Source of the DNA: Phosphitispora fastidiosa
GTDB lineage: Bacteria > Bacillota > Thermincolia > Thermincolales > UBA2595
Direction: 5' to 3'
DNA: 50,459 bases
Assembly (NCBI RefSeq): GCF_019008365.1
Contig: NZ_JAHHUL010000026.1
Span: forward strand, 1-50,459
Positions within the stretch are counted from its first letter, which is position 1; each line of letters begins with the position of its first letter. The position numbers and the translations under genes were made by a program. Under the pieces are notes generated by a model. It searched no databases and was not told the DNA's origin. It saw nothing but the letters and a program-made list of their open reading frames with translations. Below are positions 34,969-42,920 of the stretch, in pieces.

Positions 34969-36405
34969 CATCATTTCCATCAGTTCGGTTGCTTCCTGAA
35001 CCAGTCGTTTATCATCACTATTAAGGGCTTTGGAGACAAGCTGCTTCAGGTAAGTAGGGTTACCGGTAAAGGCATAAAGTGAGTCGATAATTCGTATTTT
35101 ATCCTGCCTGGGAACCTGATCATACAATTCACTGAGAAAGTTCATCGCCTCGGTTGAGTCCAGCGATGCCACTGCTCTCATGGCCTCATGCCTTACCCTG
35201 GGGTTTTTGTCCAGACACAGCATCTGAAATGTAGGCAGGAGTTTTGGGTCAAACAGCGTTCCCAGCGCTTCTATGGCGCGGACCCTGACGACTATTGCCT
35301 TATCATCCAGGCATTTTGTGAGGATTTTCTTCCTTGTCCTGCTGTAGAAACGCCCGATGCCTTGAACAGCTGCTTCCCGTACATGCTGGATGGGGTCATT
35401 GAGTCCCTTTAGGAGATAGCCTCTGGCATCGCTCAAATAACAATTTGCCATAAACAGCATGGCCTTTTTGCGCATATCCGGGTCTGGATGAGATAGCTTG
35501 GGGACAATTTCCGCAAGCGCATCTTCTTCCATACTGAGAAGCCCGGTAAGGGCACATTCACACCCTTCGGGTTCGGTAAAATATATCTCAAGAAGTATTT
35601 CCAGAACCTCATTTCTACCGGTTTTGCCAAGGAGCTCACACAGATGCTCCAGAGTATGTATATCAAGGGACTTAAAATTCTTAAAAAGTCCGAATACTTC
35701 GCTATATCCCTTGTCACCAAGTTTGAGGATTGTTCTGAAAAGGTCATAGGCAAAAAAGTCATTGACATACTGCTTGCCGTCAGGACCGGTTTCCAGAAGG
35801 AGAAACCGTTCTTTCAGAATGGGGATAACACTTTCGTCTTTTGATGCTCCAAGGGCAATGATGGCTTTGAGCACATTATAAATATCATCATCATCCAGCC
35901 TTTTCAGGATATGGGGCACCAACTGCGGGTCCGGGTAGAGAGTTGACGATAACAGGGCATTCCACCTGATATTGTGGTGTTCATCTGTCAGGTATCGGAT
36001 TATTTCTACGGGATTTTCGGTAACTCCGGTCCTCTTGCGGCAAAAAGCCACTTGCCTGTGATGGCGGTCTTTATATAGTATAAATTCATGTCCGGGAAAT
36101 AGCTCCGGCAGCCTCTTCTGCCAGATTTCTTCGACTTTGGCTGCAGATGCTTCAAAGGCTTCCAGGTCCAGGGTAATTCCGGAAAATTTGAATATATCCT
36201 CTTTGGCAAAATCAAGGTGTTCATGAGTGGCAAACAGTTCATATGCAGTCGGGTTGCGTCTGGTGTAACCATCATCCCAGACAACATCTGAATTAATACA
36301 GTCTTTTAACTCTGCATAGTCAAGAGAACTTAAGTTATCAAGATAATTCTTAAATGACCGCAGCATTTTTCGGTATTTAGCCAAATCAATCTCCTCCTGA
36401 CTCAA
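34966..36405 (-). CDS. HEAT-repeat protein
   Basis: 479 aa, single gene converging on groEL. The first ~150 residues are a unique domain. From there on, pairs of helices repeat with the HEAT pattern, for example PDPDMRKKAMLFMANCYLSD, HVREAAVQGIGRFY, VVRVRAIEALGTLFD and RVRHEAMRAVASLDS. Such proteins act as binding scaffolds; no enzymatic motif is visible and the partner is unknown. The start has GGAGGAG upstream. Confidence 0.85.
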   Translation of the reverse strand: MSQEEIDLAKYRKMLRSFKNYLDNLSSLDYAELKDCINSDVVWDDGYTRRNPTAYELFATHEHLDFAKEDIFKFSGITLDLEAFEASAAKVEEIWQKRLPELFPGHEFILYKDRHHRQVAFCRKRTGVTENPVEIIRYLTDEHHNIRWNALLSSTLYPDPQLVPHILKRLDDDDIYNVLKAIIALGASKDESVIPILKERFLLLETGPDGKQYVNDFFAYDLFRTILKLGDKGYSEVFGLFKNFKSLDIHTLEHLCELLGKTGRNEVLEILLEIYFTEPEGCECALTGLLSMEEDALAEIVPKLSHPDPDMRKKAMLFMANCYLSDARGYLLKGLNDPIQHVREAAVQGIGRFYSRTRKKILTKCLDDKAIVVRVRAIEALGTLFDPKLLPTFQMLCLDKNPRVRHEAMRAVASLDSTEAMNFLSELYDQVPRQDKIRIIDSLYAFTGNPTYLKQLVSKALNSDDKRLVQEATELMEMM

Positions 36406-36585
36406 GTTTAATAAAGTAATTCGGCAGATTATTCCTTTTCACCTTCCAGATTACGATATTTTTCTCGAAGGTTGTAGGAAAGCCTATTTTGGGTTTGAAT
36501 GAATAATTATAATTCTAGCAGGATTTAGAGGACAATTAGCAGAATTTAGTAAACATTTACATAATCTATCCACCAGGTGAGAGAT

Positions 36586-37677
36586 ATGAAGAAACTGCCT
36601 GCCGAAAAGGCTGAAAAGGGAATGGTAATAGGAAAGGCCGTTTGTGCCGGTGACGGTTCTGTTTTGCTTACTCCCGGAACTGTGATTAATGAATATCATT
36701 TAAAACAGCTGTCCAGCTCCCAAATAAGATTTGTTGAAATAATTGAAACAGACAGTGTGGTGGTACATAAACTCTTTTCAGCAGCAGAAAATGAGTTTAC
36801 CAGGTTAGAGATTACGCAGACCATAAAAAGCATTTTCAGAGAGATAACTCTGTCCAGCCAGTTAAACAAGGGGACAATAAAACGCACGGTAGACAATATG
36901 CTGCGCACGGTGTTAAAAGACAGAGCGGTCCTGCTGCACCTTACAGAGGTCAGAGAACTGGATACCTATATATTTGGGCATTCCCTTAATGTGTGCATGC
37001 TCTCCCTGATATTGGGGCTGTTTCTTAAACTAAAAAGAGGGCAGCTTAAAAATTTGGGCACAGCGGCGCTGCTCCACGATGTGGGCAGAGCCAGGGTACC
37101 TAAGCACATTTTATACAAGCCCAGTCCACTGACTGTTGAGGAGTTTGCAGAAGTCAAAAAGCATTCGGCTTACGGCTTTGAAATTATCAGGGAGTGTGAT
37201 CACCTGCCTGAGGAGGTTACCCTTGCTGTCCTGCAGCACCATGAGCGCTTGGACGGTTCCGGATATCCGGGGGGGCTCAGGGGAGAAGAGATTGGCCTGT
37301 TTGCACGGATATTGGCAGTAGCGGATGTTTTTGATGCGCTCCTGGCGGACCGGCCTTTCAGGCAGGCCTTTTTTCCTCACCAGGCTGTGGACATCATTAT
37401 TAACTCGACAGGTCAGTTTGACCCTGAAGTCCTCAGGGTATTTATAGAGAATGTGGCCATATATCCTGTTGGCAGCGTTGTTTCCCTGAACACGGGTGAA
37501 ACCGGGATAGTTGTTGATGTTAACAAGGGGCAGCAGACCAGGCCAGTGATACGGGTAATGTATGATTCCAATGAAATTAAACTGCAGTCTATAAAAGAAA
37601 TAGACCTGTCCAAAAACCCGGAGATTTTTATAGCCAGAGTACTCAGGGAAGAACAGGTAGAGAATATTATCGGATAA
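36586..37677 (+). CDS. HD-GYP phosphodiesterase
   Basis: 363 aa from ATG 36586 (AGGTGAGAG just upstream; a GTG at 36577 is less likely). An N-terminal DUF3391-like domain (KAEKGMVIGKAVCAGDG) leads into HD-GYP with LLHDVGRARVP and HHERLDGSGYPGGLRGEE, and a C-terminal small beta domain (VSLNTGETGIVVDVN). Predicted to hydrolyse cyclic di-GMP. Cytoplasmic, no sensor or receiver domain. Second HD-GYP protein of the window. Confidence 0.92.
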   Translation: MKKLPAEKAEKGMVIGKAVCAGDGSVLLTPGTVINEYHLKQLSSSQIRFVEIIETDSVVVHKLFSAAENEFTRLEITQTIKSIFREITLSSQLNKGTIKRTVDNMLRTVLKDRAVLLHLTEVRELDTYIFGHSLNVCMLSLILGLFLKLKRGQLKNLGTAALLHDVGRARVPKHILYKPSPLTVEEFAEVKKHSAYGFEIIRECDHLPEEVTLAVLQHHERLDGSGYPGGLRGEEIGLFARILAVADVFDALLADRPFRQAFFPHQAVDIIINSTGQFDPEVLRVFIENVAIYPVGSVVSLNTGETGIVVDVNKGQQTRPVIRVMYDSNEIKLQSIKEIDLSKNPEIFIARVLREEQVENIIG

Positions 37678-37682
37678 ACTTC

Positions 37683-38231
37683 CTATCTGCCAAAGGCACC
37701 CCCGCTCAAGCCAAGGACTGACATGGCATCACTTACCTTGACCTGTGATGTGTCTGCGTGTTTATCTTCATAGAACATGTCCAGGGCTTCAACAAACCAG
37801 TCTGCATCACGGTTTACCTGAACTCCGGTTATCTCCCAGTTGGACATAGCCCTTTTGACGACATCCAGTTTCTCTTTGCCTGACATGGACAGCCAGGCTG
37901 TACCGTCAGTCTGCCCGGGAACCTTGTCAAGCTCTATATCGGTTGGCAAAGGCTCATTGGCGGGCGGCTGGTTCTCGGAAGGTTCATTCCCGGATGGCTC
38001 ATTATCGGATGGCTTCTTATCGGATGGCTGCTCACCGGTTTCGGAAACCGGCGGGCGGTTATCGGAAACCGGCTGTCCTTCTGGGGCATTTGCCCAGCTT
38101 AACACTATCAGAGTAAGTGTAATTATGGCAACAATTGTCAGGGATACAATGCTGAACTGGGACCAGTTTTTATCACCGGTCTGTTTCCCGGAAGTTTTAT
38201 GTTTGGTATTTTTGTTTTTAGCAGCAGTCAC
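37683..38231 (-). CDS. Membrane-anchored protein with Ser/Pro/Asn-rich linker
   Basis: 182 aa. A basic N-terminus and one transmembrane helix (IVSLTIVAIITLTLIVLSWA) precede a low-complexity linker with repeated PSDNEPSGNEPSENQPP-type units and a C-terminal domain of about 90 residues (KEKLDVVKRAMSNWEITG, WFVEALDMFYEDK). The topology puts the C-terminal domain outside the cell or in the forespore space. I do not recognise the family. Linker repeats are visible in the DNA as recurring CGGATGGC. Ends five bases from the HD-GYP stop. Confidence 0.7.
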   Translation of the reverse strand: MTAAKNKNTKHKTSGKQTGDKNWSQFSIVSLTIVAIITLTLIVLSWANAPEGQPVSDNRPPVSETGEQPSDKKPSDNEPSGNEPSENQPPANEPLPTDIELDKVPGQTDGTAWLSMSGKEKLDVVKRAMSNWEITGVQVNRDADWFVEALDMFYEDKHADTSQVKVSDAMSVLGLSGGAFGR

Positions 38232-38334
38232 TTGCAGTCCTCCTGTTGATATCTATGGCCAAAACTCCATATAAAGTAAGTTTCTTTTATATTAACATAA
38301 CCGTGCTCTTCAAGCCAACAGAAAATTGTCCCTG

Positions 38335-38363
38335 TTGCCTTTGGGGGCGATGTTTGCTATAAT
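38335..38363 (+). promoter_or_regulatory. Sigma-A promoter of tRNA-Thr
   Basis: TTGCCT (38335-38340), 17-base spacer, TATAAT (38358-38363), 31 bases before the mature tRNA. Confidence 0.85.
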
Positions 38364-38394
38364 ATTTGTTGCAGCAAATTTATCTGACTTTGAT

Positions 38395-38469
38395 GCCGAA
38401 GTAGCTCAGTGGTAGAGCAACGCACTCGTAATGCGTAGGTCGAGGGTTCAACTCCCTTCTTCGGCTCCA
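38395..38469 (+). tRNA. tRNA-Thr (anticodon CGT)
   Basis: 75 bases with encoded CCA. Acceptor stem GCCGAAG/CTTCGGC, D-arm GCTCAGTGGTAGAGC, anticodon arm ACGCA-CTCGTAA-TGCGT giving anticodon CGT, and T-arm GAGGG-TTCAACT-CCCTT. The 3' 45 bases are duplicated at 40420-40464, so this tRNA is the integration site of an island. Confidence 0.97.
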
Positions 38470-38482
38470 TTGGAAACCTTAC

Positions 38483-38510
38483 AACCGCAAGCGATTGCGG
38501 TTTTTGTTTT
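38483..38510 (+). terminator. Terminator after tRNA-Thr
   Basis: AACCGCAA-GCGA-TTGCGGTT followed by TTTGTTTTTTT. Confidence 0.88.
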
Positions 38511-38535
38511 TTTGGGGTTATTTTGAGCGGAGACT

Positions 38536-38587
38536 ATTTTGGTGTTTATCTTTAAAAAGTGGGGACTATGGTTAAGCACACCAAAAT
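38536..38587. promoter_or_regulatory. 10-bp inverted repeat, possible operator
   Basis: ATTTTGGTGT at 38536-38545 and ACACCAAAAT at 38578-38587 are perfect reverse complements 32 bases apart, upstream of the island genes. Could be a repressor site or element end; no proof. Confidence 0.4.
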
Positions 38588-38673
38588 TTACCTGGGGAAA
38601 AGGAGGAAAATGCTGTCGTTTAGTTGTATCTTTATAATTAACTGTCGAAAGATTGGTATATTAGGAGGGAAAA

Positions 38674-38947
38674 ATGAAATTACAGGCTGTTAACGAAAAC
38701 AGGGGTTATTGGATTAGAACAGATGGCGGTAGAATGGTTCCTTCCCTCAGATGCCACCGATTAATGACTTTGACGCCCATGTAAAAGCATACACTAAGCT
38801 TGCTCAAGAAGCAGATTCTCAATGCAGCCGAATCATAAGGCACATAAATGAGCATCAGCCCGCTCATGTGTTCGATATATGGTACGATTTTCCTGTATTA
38901 TATTTGAGATTCTATAGCTTGTTACATATTGAATGGGGGCAAATTCG
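38674..38947 (+). pseudogene. Broken small frame in island
   Basis: A 36-residue frame (MKLQAVNENRGYWIRTDGGR ...) with an AGGAGGG site stops at 38784, and a second frame (from 38751, PPINDFDAHVKAYTKLAQEA ...) continues in another phase. The pair reads like one small gene with a frameshift. Family not recognised. Confidence 0.35.
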
Positions 38948-39412
38948 ATGCCAAAGGTTAAAAACTTTAAGGATACTATTTTCGCTAAAGGGACTGAAAT
39001 CGCCGTTATTTCCGACGGAGATGACAATGACCATATTTCTTTGACTGATATTGCAAAGTATAAAACAGACGAAAATCCGGGTTATGTGATACAGAACTGG
39101 ATGCGAAATCGTAACGTAGTGCAATTCCTCGGTTTATGGGAGAGATTAAATAATCCGATTTTCAATTGCCTCGAATTCGAGGCAATTGAAAATGAAGCTG
39201 GACTCAATAGTTTCGTTTTGACACCTAAAAAGTGGATTGAAAAAACAGGAGCTATCGGTATGACTTCGAAACAAGGCCGTTATGCAGCTACCTTTGCGCA
39301 TTCCGATATCGCCTTTGAGTTTGCCTCGTGGATTTCACCAGAGTTTAAACTAATTTATATAAATAACAGAATTCTTCAAACGATTTTAGCCCATCGAATT
39401 CGAGAGGATTAA
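38948..39412 (+). CDS. KilA-N domain protein, probably C-truncated
   Basis: 154 aa from ATG 38948. The KilA-N DNA-binding region is shown by ISLTDIAKYKTDENPGYVIQNWMRNRNVVQFLGLWE, quoted here as ISLTDIAKYKTDENPG and IQNWMRNRNVVQFLGLWE, then KKWIEKTGAIGMTSKQGRYA and DIAFEFASWISPEFKLIYI. Relatives go on for another ~100 residues after SPEFKL; here the frame drifts into an unrelated tail and stops. Phage/island protein, role unknown. Confidence 0.8.
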   Translation: MPKVKNFKDTIFAKGTEIAVISDGDDNDHISLTDIAKYKTDENPGYVIQNWMRNRNVVQFLGLWERLNNPIFNCLEFEAIENEAGLNSFVLTPKKWIEKTGAIGMTSKQGRYAATFAHSDIAFEFASWISPEFKLIYINNRILQTILAHRIRED

Positions 39413-39478
39413 AATCTTAGCAAATCAAATTACTTCGTAATAGAGGTAATTTATTTCATATATAGAAGGTGATACGAG

Positions 39479-40228
39479 TTGAAGCATGAAGATAAAATCA
39501 TTTTATATACGACAGATAGCGGCAAAGTTACCGTTTCAGTTCGTTTTGAAGACGAAAACTTTTGGATGACTCAAAAAGCGATTGCAGAGCTGTTTGAAAC
39601 GACGACCGCCAACATAAACATTCACATCAAAAACATTCTGGATGATGAAGAATTGGATTCAGATTCAACTATTAAGGATTTTTTAATAGTTCAAACCGAG
39701 GGTAGCCGTGAAGTTAGTCGCAAGGTTCAATTCTGTAACCTGACACGAGAATTTTATGCCTTTGTGCAGAATAAGCTCCATTATGCCATAACAGGCAAAA
39801 CTGCAGCAGAATTGATCGCCGAGAGGGTTAATCTTGAGCATCCCACAATGGGGTTAACTACTTGGAAAGCAGCTCCAGACGGGAAAATCATAAAACAAGA
39901 TGTGGCGATTGCGAAAAACTACCTCAATGAAAAGGAACTTTCACGAATGAACCGAATCGTGACAATGTTCATTGACTATGCGGAGTTAATGGCTGAGGAT
40001 GAAGTCCCAATGAGCATGGCGGACTGGCTTCGAGAAACAGATAATTTTTTGCAGAACAACCGCAGAAATGTCCTCGAAGGAAAAGGAAAAGTTTCTCATG
40101 AAGATGCAGTAAAAAAGGCTGAAGAAATTTACGAGCAATTCCGAGTTCGGCAGGACAAGGATTATATTTCGCAGTTTGACAAAGAGATGTCCAAATATCT
40201 GAAGGGTAAAACAGATAAGGACGAGTAG
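39479..40228 (+). CDS. RhuM-family protein with internal deletion
   Basis: 249 aa. The N-terminal part VRFEDENFWMTQKAIAELFE, with NINIHIKNILDDEELD, and the C-terminal part NKLHYAITGKTAAELIAERV, IAKNYLNEKELSRMNRIV and MFIDYAELMAEDE are the two ends of the RhuM family (usually ~330-350 aa). The central block is missing in frame between VQFCNL and TREFYAF. The gene therefore reads through but probably lacks function. RhuM-like genes are frequent on islands; their biochemical role is unknown. Start is TTG 39479 after GAAGGTGAT. Confidence 0.85.
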   Translation: MKHEDKIILYTTDSGKVTVSVRFEDENFWMTQKAIAELFETTTANINIHIKNILDDEELDSDSTIKDFLIVQTEGSREVSRKVQFCNLTREFYAFVQNKLHYAITGKTAAELIAERVNLEHPTMGLTTWKAAPDGKIIKQDVAIAKNYLNEKELSRMNRIVTMFIDYAELMAEDEVPMSMADWLRETDNFLQNNRRNVLEGKGKVSHEDAVKKAEEIYEQFRVRQDKDYISQFDKEMSKYLKGKTDKDE

Positions 40229-40312
40229 GTATGCAATAAAAAATCAAATTAAACAAATCGAGGAAAGGATAAAACCGCATTGTTTGTTGGACAACCAGAT
40301 TTTAATTACAAC

Positions 40313-40396
40313 GTAATGTTAGAAGGATTTATTTGGGATTACTTTGAAAGCCTCGAGATTCAAGGCTTTCTCACATTCATGAAAAATCTAACATTA
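40313..40396. repeat. Inverted repeat near island right end
   Basis: TAATGTTAGA (40313-40322) and TCTAACATTA (40387-40396) are reverse complements, enclosing a second hairpin GAAAGCCT/AGGCTTTC. The stretch 40229-40419 has no gene. Confidence 0.6.
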
Positions 40397-40419
40397 TGCA
40401 AAAGGATTTAAACTAAGTC

Positions 40420-40464
40420 CTCGTAATGCGTAGGTCGAGGGTTCAACTCTCTTCTTCGGCTCCA
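40420..40464 (+). repeat. attR-like copy of tRNA-Thr 3' end
   Basis: 45 bases matching 38425-38469 from the anticodon to CCA, with one C-to-T change in the T-stem. The 5' half of a tRNA is absent, so it is an attachment-site remnant and not a gene. Confidence 0.93.
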
Positions 40465-40475
40465 GTAAAATCAGG

Positions 40476-40507
40476 GCTTCGCGGGTTTTTACCCGGAAGC
40501 TTTTTTG
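40476..40507 (+). terminator. Terminator at island junction
   Basis: GCTTCGCGGGT pairs with ACCCGGAAGC, followed by TTTTTT. Probably the original downstream terminator of tRNA-Thr before the island inserted. Confidence 0.8.
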
Positions 40508-40638
40508 TATTTATTGCCCTATCGGGGTCCCGATTAACTTTATAATGCCGTATTCGGAATATTATGAAAATTATGCAGGAATACAATAACTAATGAAGAA
40601 TTAGTTGATGATAATTTAGAATAGGGGGGATCAATTCC

Positions 40639-41058
40639 GTGTGCCGTTTTCTTTTATTCCTGCTGGTTTCCACGTTGTTTGTAAATGGGTGCAATGATGG
40701 CAGCGGTATAATATTTGAGGGTGAGAGCAGCCACTGGACAGCCAGCTATGTTGAGAAAATACATGAAACCGGGATAAAAAGTTTATCCGGCAAATTTAGT
40801 TACAGCAATACTGTTTCCTGGAATCTAAGTCTAAAATACAAAGGTCCAAACTTGTCAAATGTAGGGCCTGTCAAGTATTCATATAATACAGAGCATGGCG
40901 GAGGGGAGGGAGAAACCTCCCTGGACAGGAACGGATACCTTAACATAACAGGCCGCATTAGCGGAGAAGACGCAGCAATGACAAGCTGCATTGATACTAT
41001 TGCCGTAATCTTGGAATGGCATGGTATGAGTGAGCCCCTTGAGCTAACTGCCAGGTAA
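40639..41058 (+). CDS. Small lipoprotein, 139 aa
   Basis: GTG start with GGGGGG about ten bases upstream. A short signal peptide FLLFLLVSTLFVNGC ends in a lipobox Cys (VNGC), so the protein should be anchored outside. The mature part is beta-rich with a Gly-rich loop (HGGGEGETSLD) and a C-terminal ITGRISGEDAAMTSCIDTI. No family recognised. It is a single gene closed by a terminator; its role is unknown. Confidence 0.75.
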   Translation: MCRFLLFLLVSTLFVNGCNDGSGIIFEGESSHWTASYVEKIHETGIKSLSGKFSYSNTVSWNLSLKYKGPNLSNVGPVKYSYNTEHGGGEGETSLDRNGYLNITGRISGEDAAMTSCIDTIAVILEWHGMSEPLELTAR

Positions 41059-41084
41059 GACATAGGTCAGAGTACTTATAAAAA

Positions 41085-41117
41085 GAGCGGACGGTAAATC
41101 TACCGCCCTCTCTTTTT
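41085..41117 (+). terminator. Terminator after lipoprotein gene
   Basis: GAGCGGACGGTA and TACCGCCCTCTC pair with two mismatches around AATC, followed by TTTTT. Confidence 0.75.
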
Positions 41118-41119
41118 AT

Positions 41120-41159
41120 ATAAGCTAACCACCTGCTATGATGCAGGTGGTTAGCTTAT
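41120..41159. terminator. Perfect 17-bp stem between convergent genes
   Basis: ATAAGCTAACCACCTGC pairs exactly with its partner at 41143-41159 around TATGAT. It ends next to the stop codon of the activator gene and likely terminates it. Confidence 0.85.
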
Positions 41160-41160
41160 T

Positions 41161-42570
41161 TTAAGGGGAATTAAAATCTATATTATATTTCTTTAATTTT
41201 CTCACAATGGTGGACTGATTAACCCCAAATAGCCGGGCCAACTGCCTGGTTGACTTTGAGTTTTTACATGCCTCAATGATCATCTGTTTTTCCGTTATTT
41301 CTTTGACCTCTTTTAGTGACCGTGCTTCTTTTGGAAGAACAGGCAAAATTTGGTTTCCGCAGATTTCTTCCAAAAAGGAATTTGGTAAGTCGTTTTCAGT
41401 TATAATATCCGAATTGCATATAATAACTAATCGTTCAATATAATTTTCTAATTCTCTGACATTTCCTGGCCAATTACATTTCATAATCCTGTCCATAATC
41501 GAAGGGCTTAGTTTCTTTCTCTTATGATAGCGGATGCTGAATTTATCGAGAAAATATTCCACCATAACCGGGATATCTTCCTTGCGTTCTCGTAATGGAG
41601 GGATTGTTATCGGAATAACATTAAGCCGGTAAAAGAGATCTTCTCTGAAGGAGCCTTTGGAAACTTCCTCACGGAGGTTTTTGTTAGAAGCAGTGATTAA
41701 CCTTATATCTAATTTTCTTGGGTTAAGGCCCCCGATTCGGTAGACCTCTCTATCCTGTATAACATGTAAAAGTTTTACTTGTAATTGTAAAGGCATATCT
41801 CCTATTTCATCCAGAAAAACCGTACCTGTATTGGCGTGTTCGAAATACCCGGATTTACCTTCTCTAACGGCGCCGGTAAAGGCGCCCTTGGTATAACCGA
41901 AAAGTTCTGACTCAATTAGATTTTCCGGAATAGCCCCGCAGTTTACCGAAACAAATGGATTATTCCTGCGATTACTGTTATTATGTATGAATTTTGCCAG
42001 TAAACTTTTTCCTACCCCAGATTCACCATAAATAGTTATAGTAGCTTCAGTGTACGCAACCTGATGGGCCATTTCTATTACCTTTTTTATGGTATCACTG
42101 CGCCAAATAAAGTCGTCAAGCTCTACGTTCCGAATTCTTACTATCTCTTTTTGATACCAAGAAATCATTTCTTCTGATTCTCTTAATCGTTTCTCAAGGT
42201 CACTGCAATGGGTAATATCCTTGGAAAAAGTGATTACCTTTTTTAAATTATTGTTATTGTCAAAGATGGGTATAGCTGTAGCCATTATCCTTTTGCCATT
42301 ATTTATGTTCTGAACAAAGGTTTCTTGTTTTTTGCTGTTAATGGCAGTCAGCGTTATAGATTTTGATAGAACACCGTTTTTTTCTAAGTCTTTAACATTC
42401 ATCCCAACCATGTCACGGATACCAAAGGTTATTTCAGGTGGATTGTAAACTTTTTTAATAAATCCTTTATTATCTGAAATAGTAACTTGATCAAAGGCCA
42501 AACCAATAATCAACATCAAGTCCTTTATGTCTTCAGGATCGAGGTGACTTAACTGAGATAAAACACTCAT
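41161..42570 (-). CDS. Sigma-54-dependent activator (PAS, AAA+, Fis HTH)
   Basis: 469 aa. Residues ~20-125 form a PAS-like sensor; a coiled linker follows; then the AAA+ domain with Walker A GESGVGKS, the sigma-54 contact loop GAFTGA, Walker B VFLDEIGD and the arginine region FREDLFYRLNVIPI; the C-terminus is a Fis-type helix-turn-helix (TRQLARLFGVNQSTIVRKL). It activates transcription by sigma-54 RNA polymerase in response to a ligand or signal. Divergent from a sigma-54 promoter with palindromic upstream sites, its likely target. Confidence 0.95.
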   Translation of the reverse strand: MSVLSQLSHLDPEDIKDLMLIIGLAFDQVTISDNKGFIKKVYNPPEITFGIRDMVGMNVKDLEKNGVLSKSITLTAINSKKQETFVQNINNGKRIMATAIPIFDNNNNLKKVITFSKDITHCSDLEKRLRESEEMISWYQKEIVRIRNVELDDFIWRSDTIKKVIEMAHQVAYTEATITIYGESGVGKSLLAKFIHNNSNRRNNPFVSVNCGAIPENLIESELFGYTKGAFTGAVREGKSGYFEHANTGTVFLDEIGDMPLQLQVKLLHVIQDREVYRIGGLNPRKLDIRLITASNKNLREEVSKGSFREDLFYRLNVIPITIPPLRERKEDIPVMVEYFLDKFSIRYHKRKKLSPSIMDRIMKCNWPGNVRELENYIERLVIICNSDIITENDLPNSFLEEICGNQILPVLPKEARSLKEVKEITEKQMIIEACKNSKSTRQLARLFGVNQSTIVRKLKKYNIDFNSP

Positions 42571-42635
42571 TCATTATCCACCCTTCTTATTTGATTTTTC
42601 CTCTGATAGTATTTGGTGTAATTATATGCTAAAAT

Positions 42636-42672
42636 GCATCAAGATGCAATAATGCATCTAATTATTAGATGC
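42636..42672. promoter_or_regulatory. Upstream activator sites, two palindromes
   Basis: GCATCAAGATGC (42636-42647) and GCATCTAATTATTAGATGC (42654-42672) are perfect palindromes sharing the GCATC/GATGC half-site. They lie 50-90 bases upstream of the sigma-54 promoter, the usual place for an enhancer-binding protein, and in front of the activator's own gene. Confidence 0.75.
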
Positions 42673-42723
42673 TATACTGAGACAAATATGGGATAAATCA
42701 AGCATTACCGATGGTAAAACGGC

Positions 42724-42740
42724 TTGGCATGTTTCTTGCT
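42724..42740 (+). promoter_or_regulatory. Sigma-54 (-24/-12) promoter
   Basis: TTGGCATGTTTCTTGCT has GG and GC spaced by ten bases and nearly matches TTGGCAC-N4-TTGCT. It faces the PuuE/ABC operon, whose first start codon is 180 bases downstream. The leader 42741-42920 has no gene I trust, but a 23-codon frame from ATG 42857 ends across the next start. Confidence 0.88.
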
Positions 42741-42920
42741 AATAATTTATTTAATAAATGCATTAATTAGGGCTTTATTTAGCTAAAACGATCGCCCAAT
42801 ATTAAATGGCAAAAAGAAAGGGGGAAGTTTTCGGTTTTTAGAAATCTATGGAGGTGATGTATATCGGCCCAAGATTGATGATGAAGTTTGCTAAAATCCA
42901 ATTCAGAGGTGATATAATCA

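Larger units (their letters stand above)
38470..40464. mobile_element. Decayed genomic island at tRNA-Thr
   Basis: A 2-kb segment between the 3' end of tRNA-Thr and a 45-bp copy of that end (one mismatch). It holds a KilA-N gene, a RhuM-type gene with a missing middle, and a broken small frame, but no integrase. These are typical phage or island genes. The element probably lost its recombinase by deletion and is now fixed. Confidence 0.85.

Noticed and set aside
40420-40464. Second tRNA-Thr gene
   Set aside because: Only the 3' half is present and there is no acceptor 5' strand or D-arm; it is an attachment-site copy.
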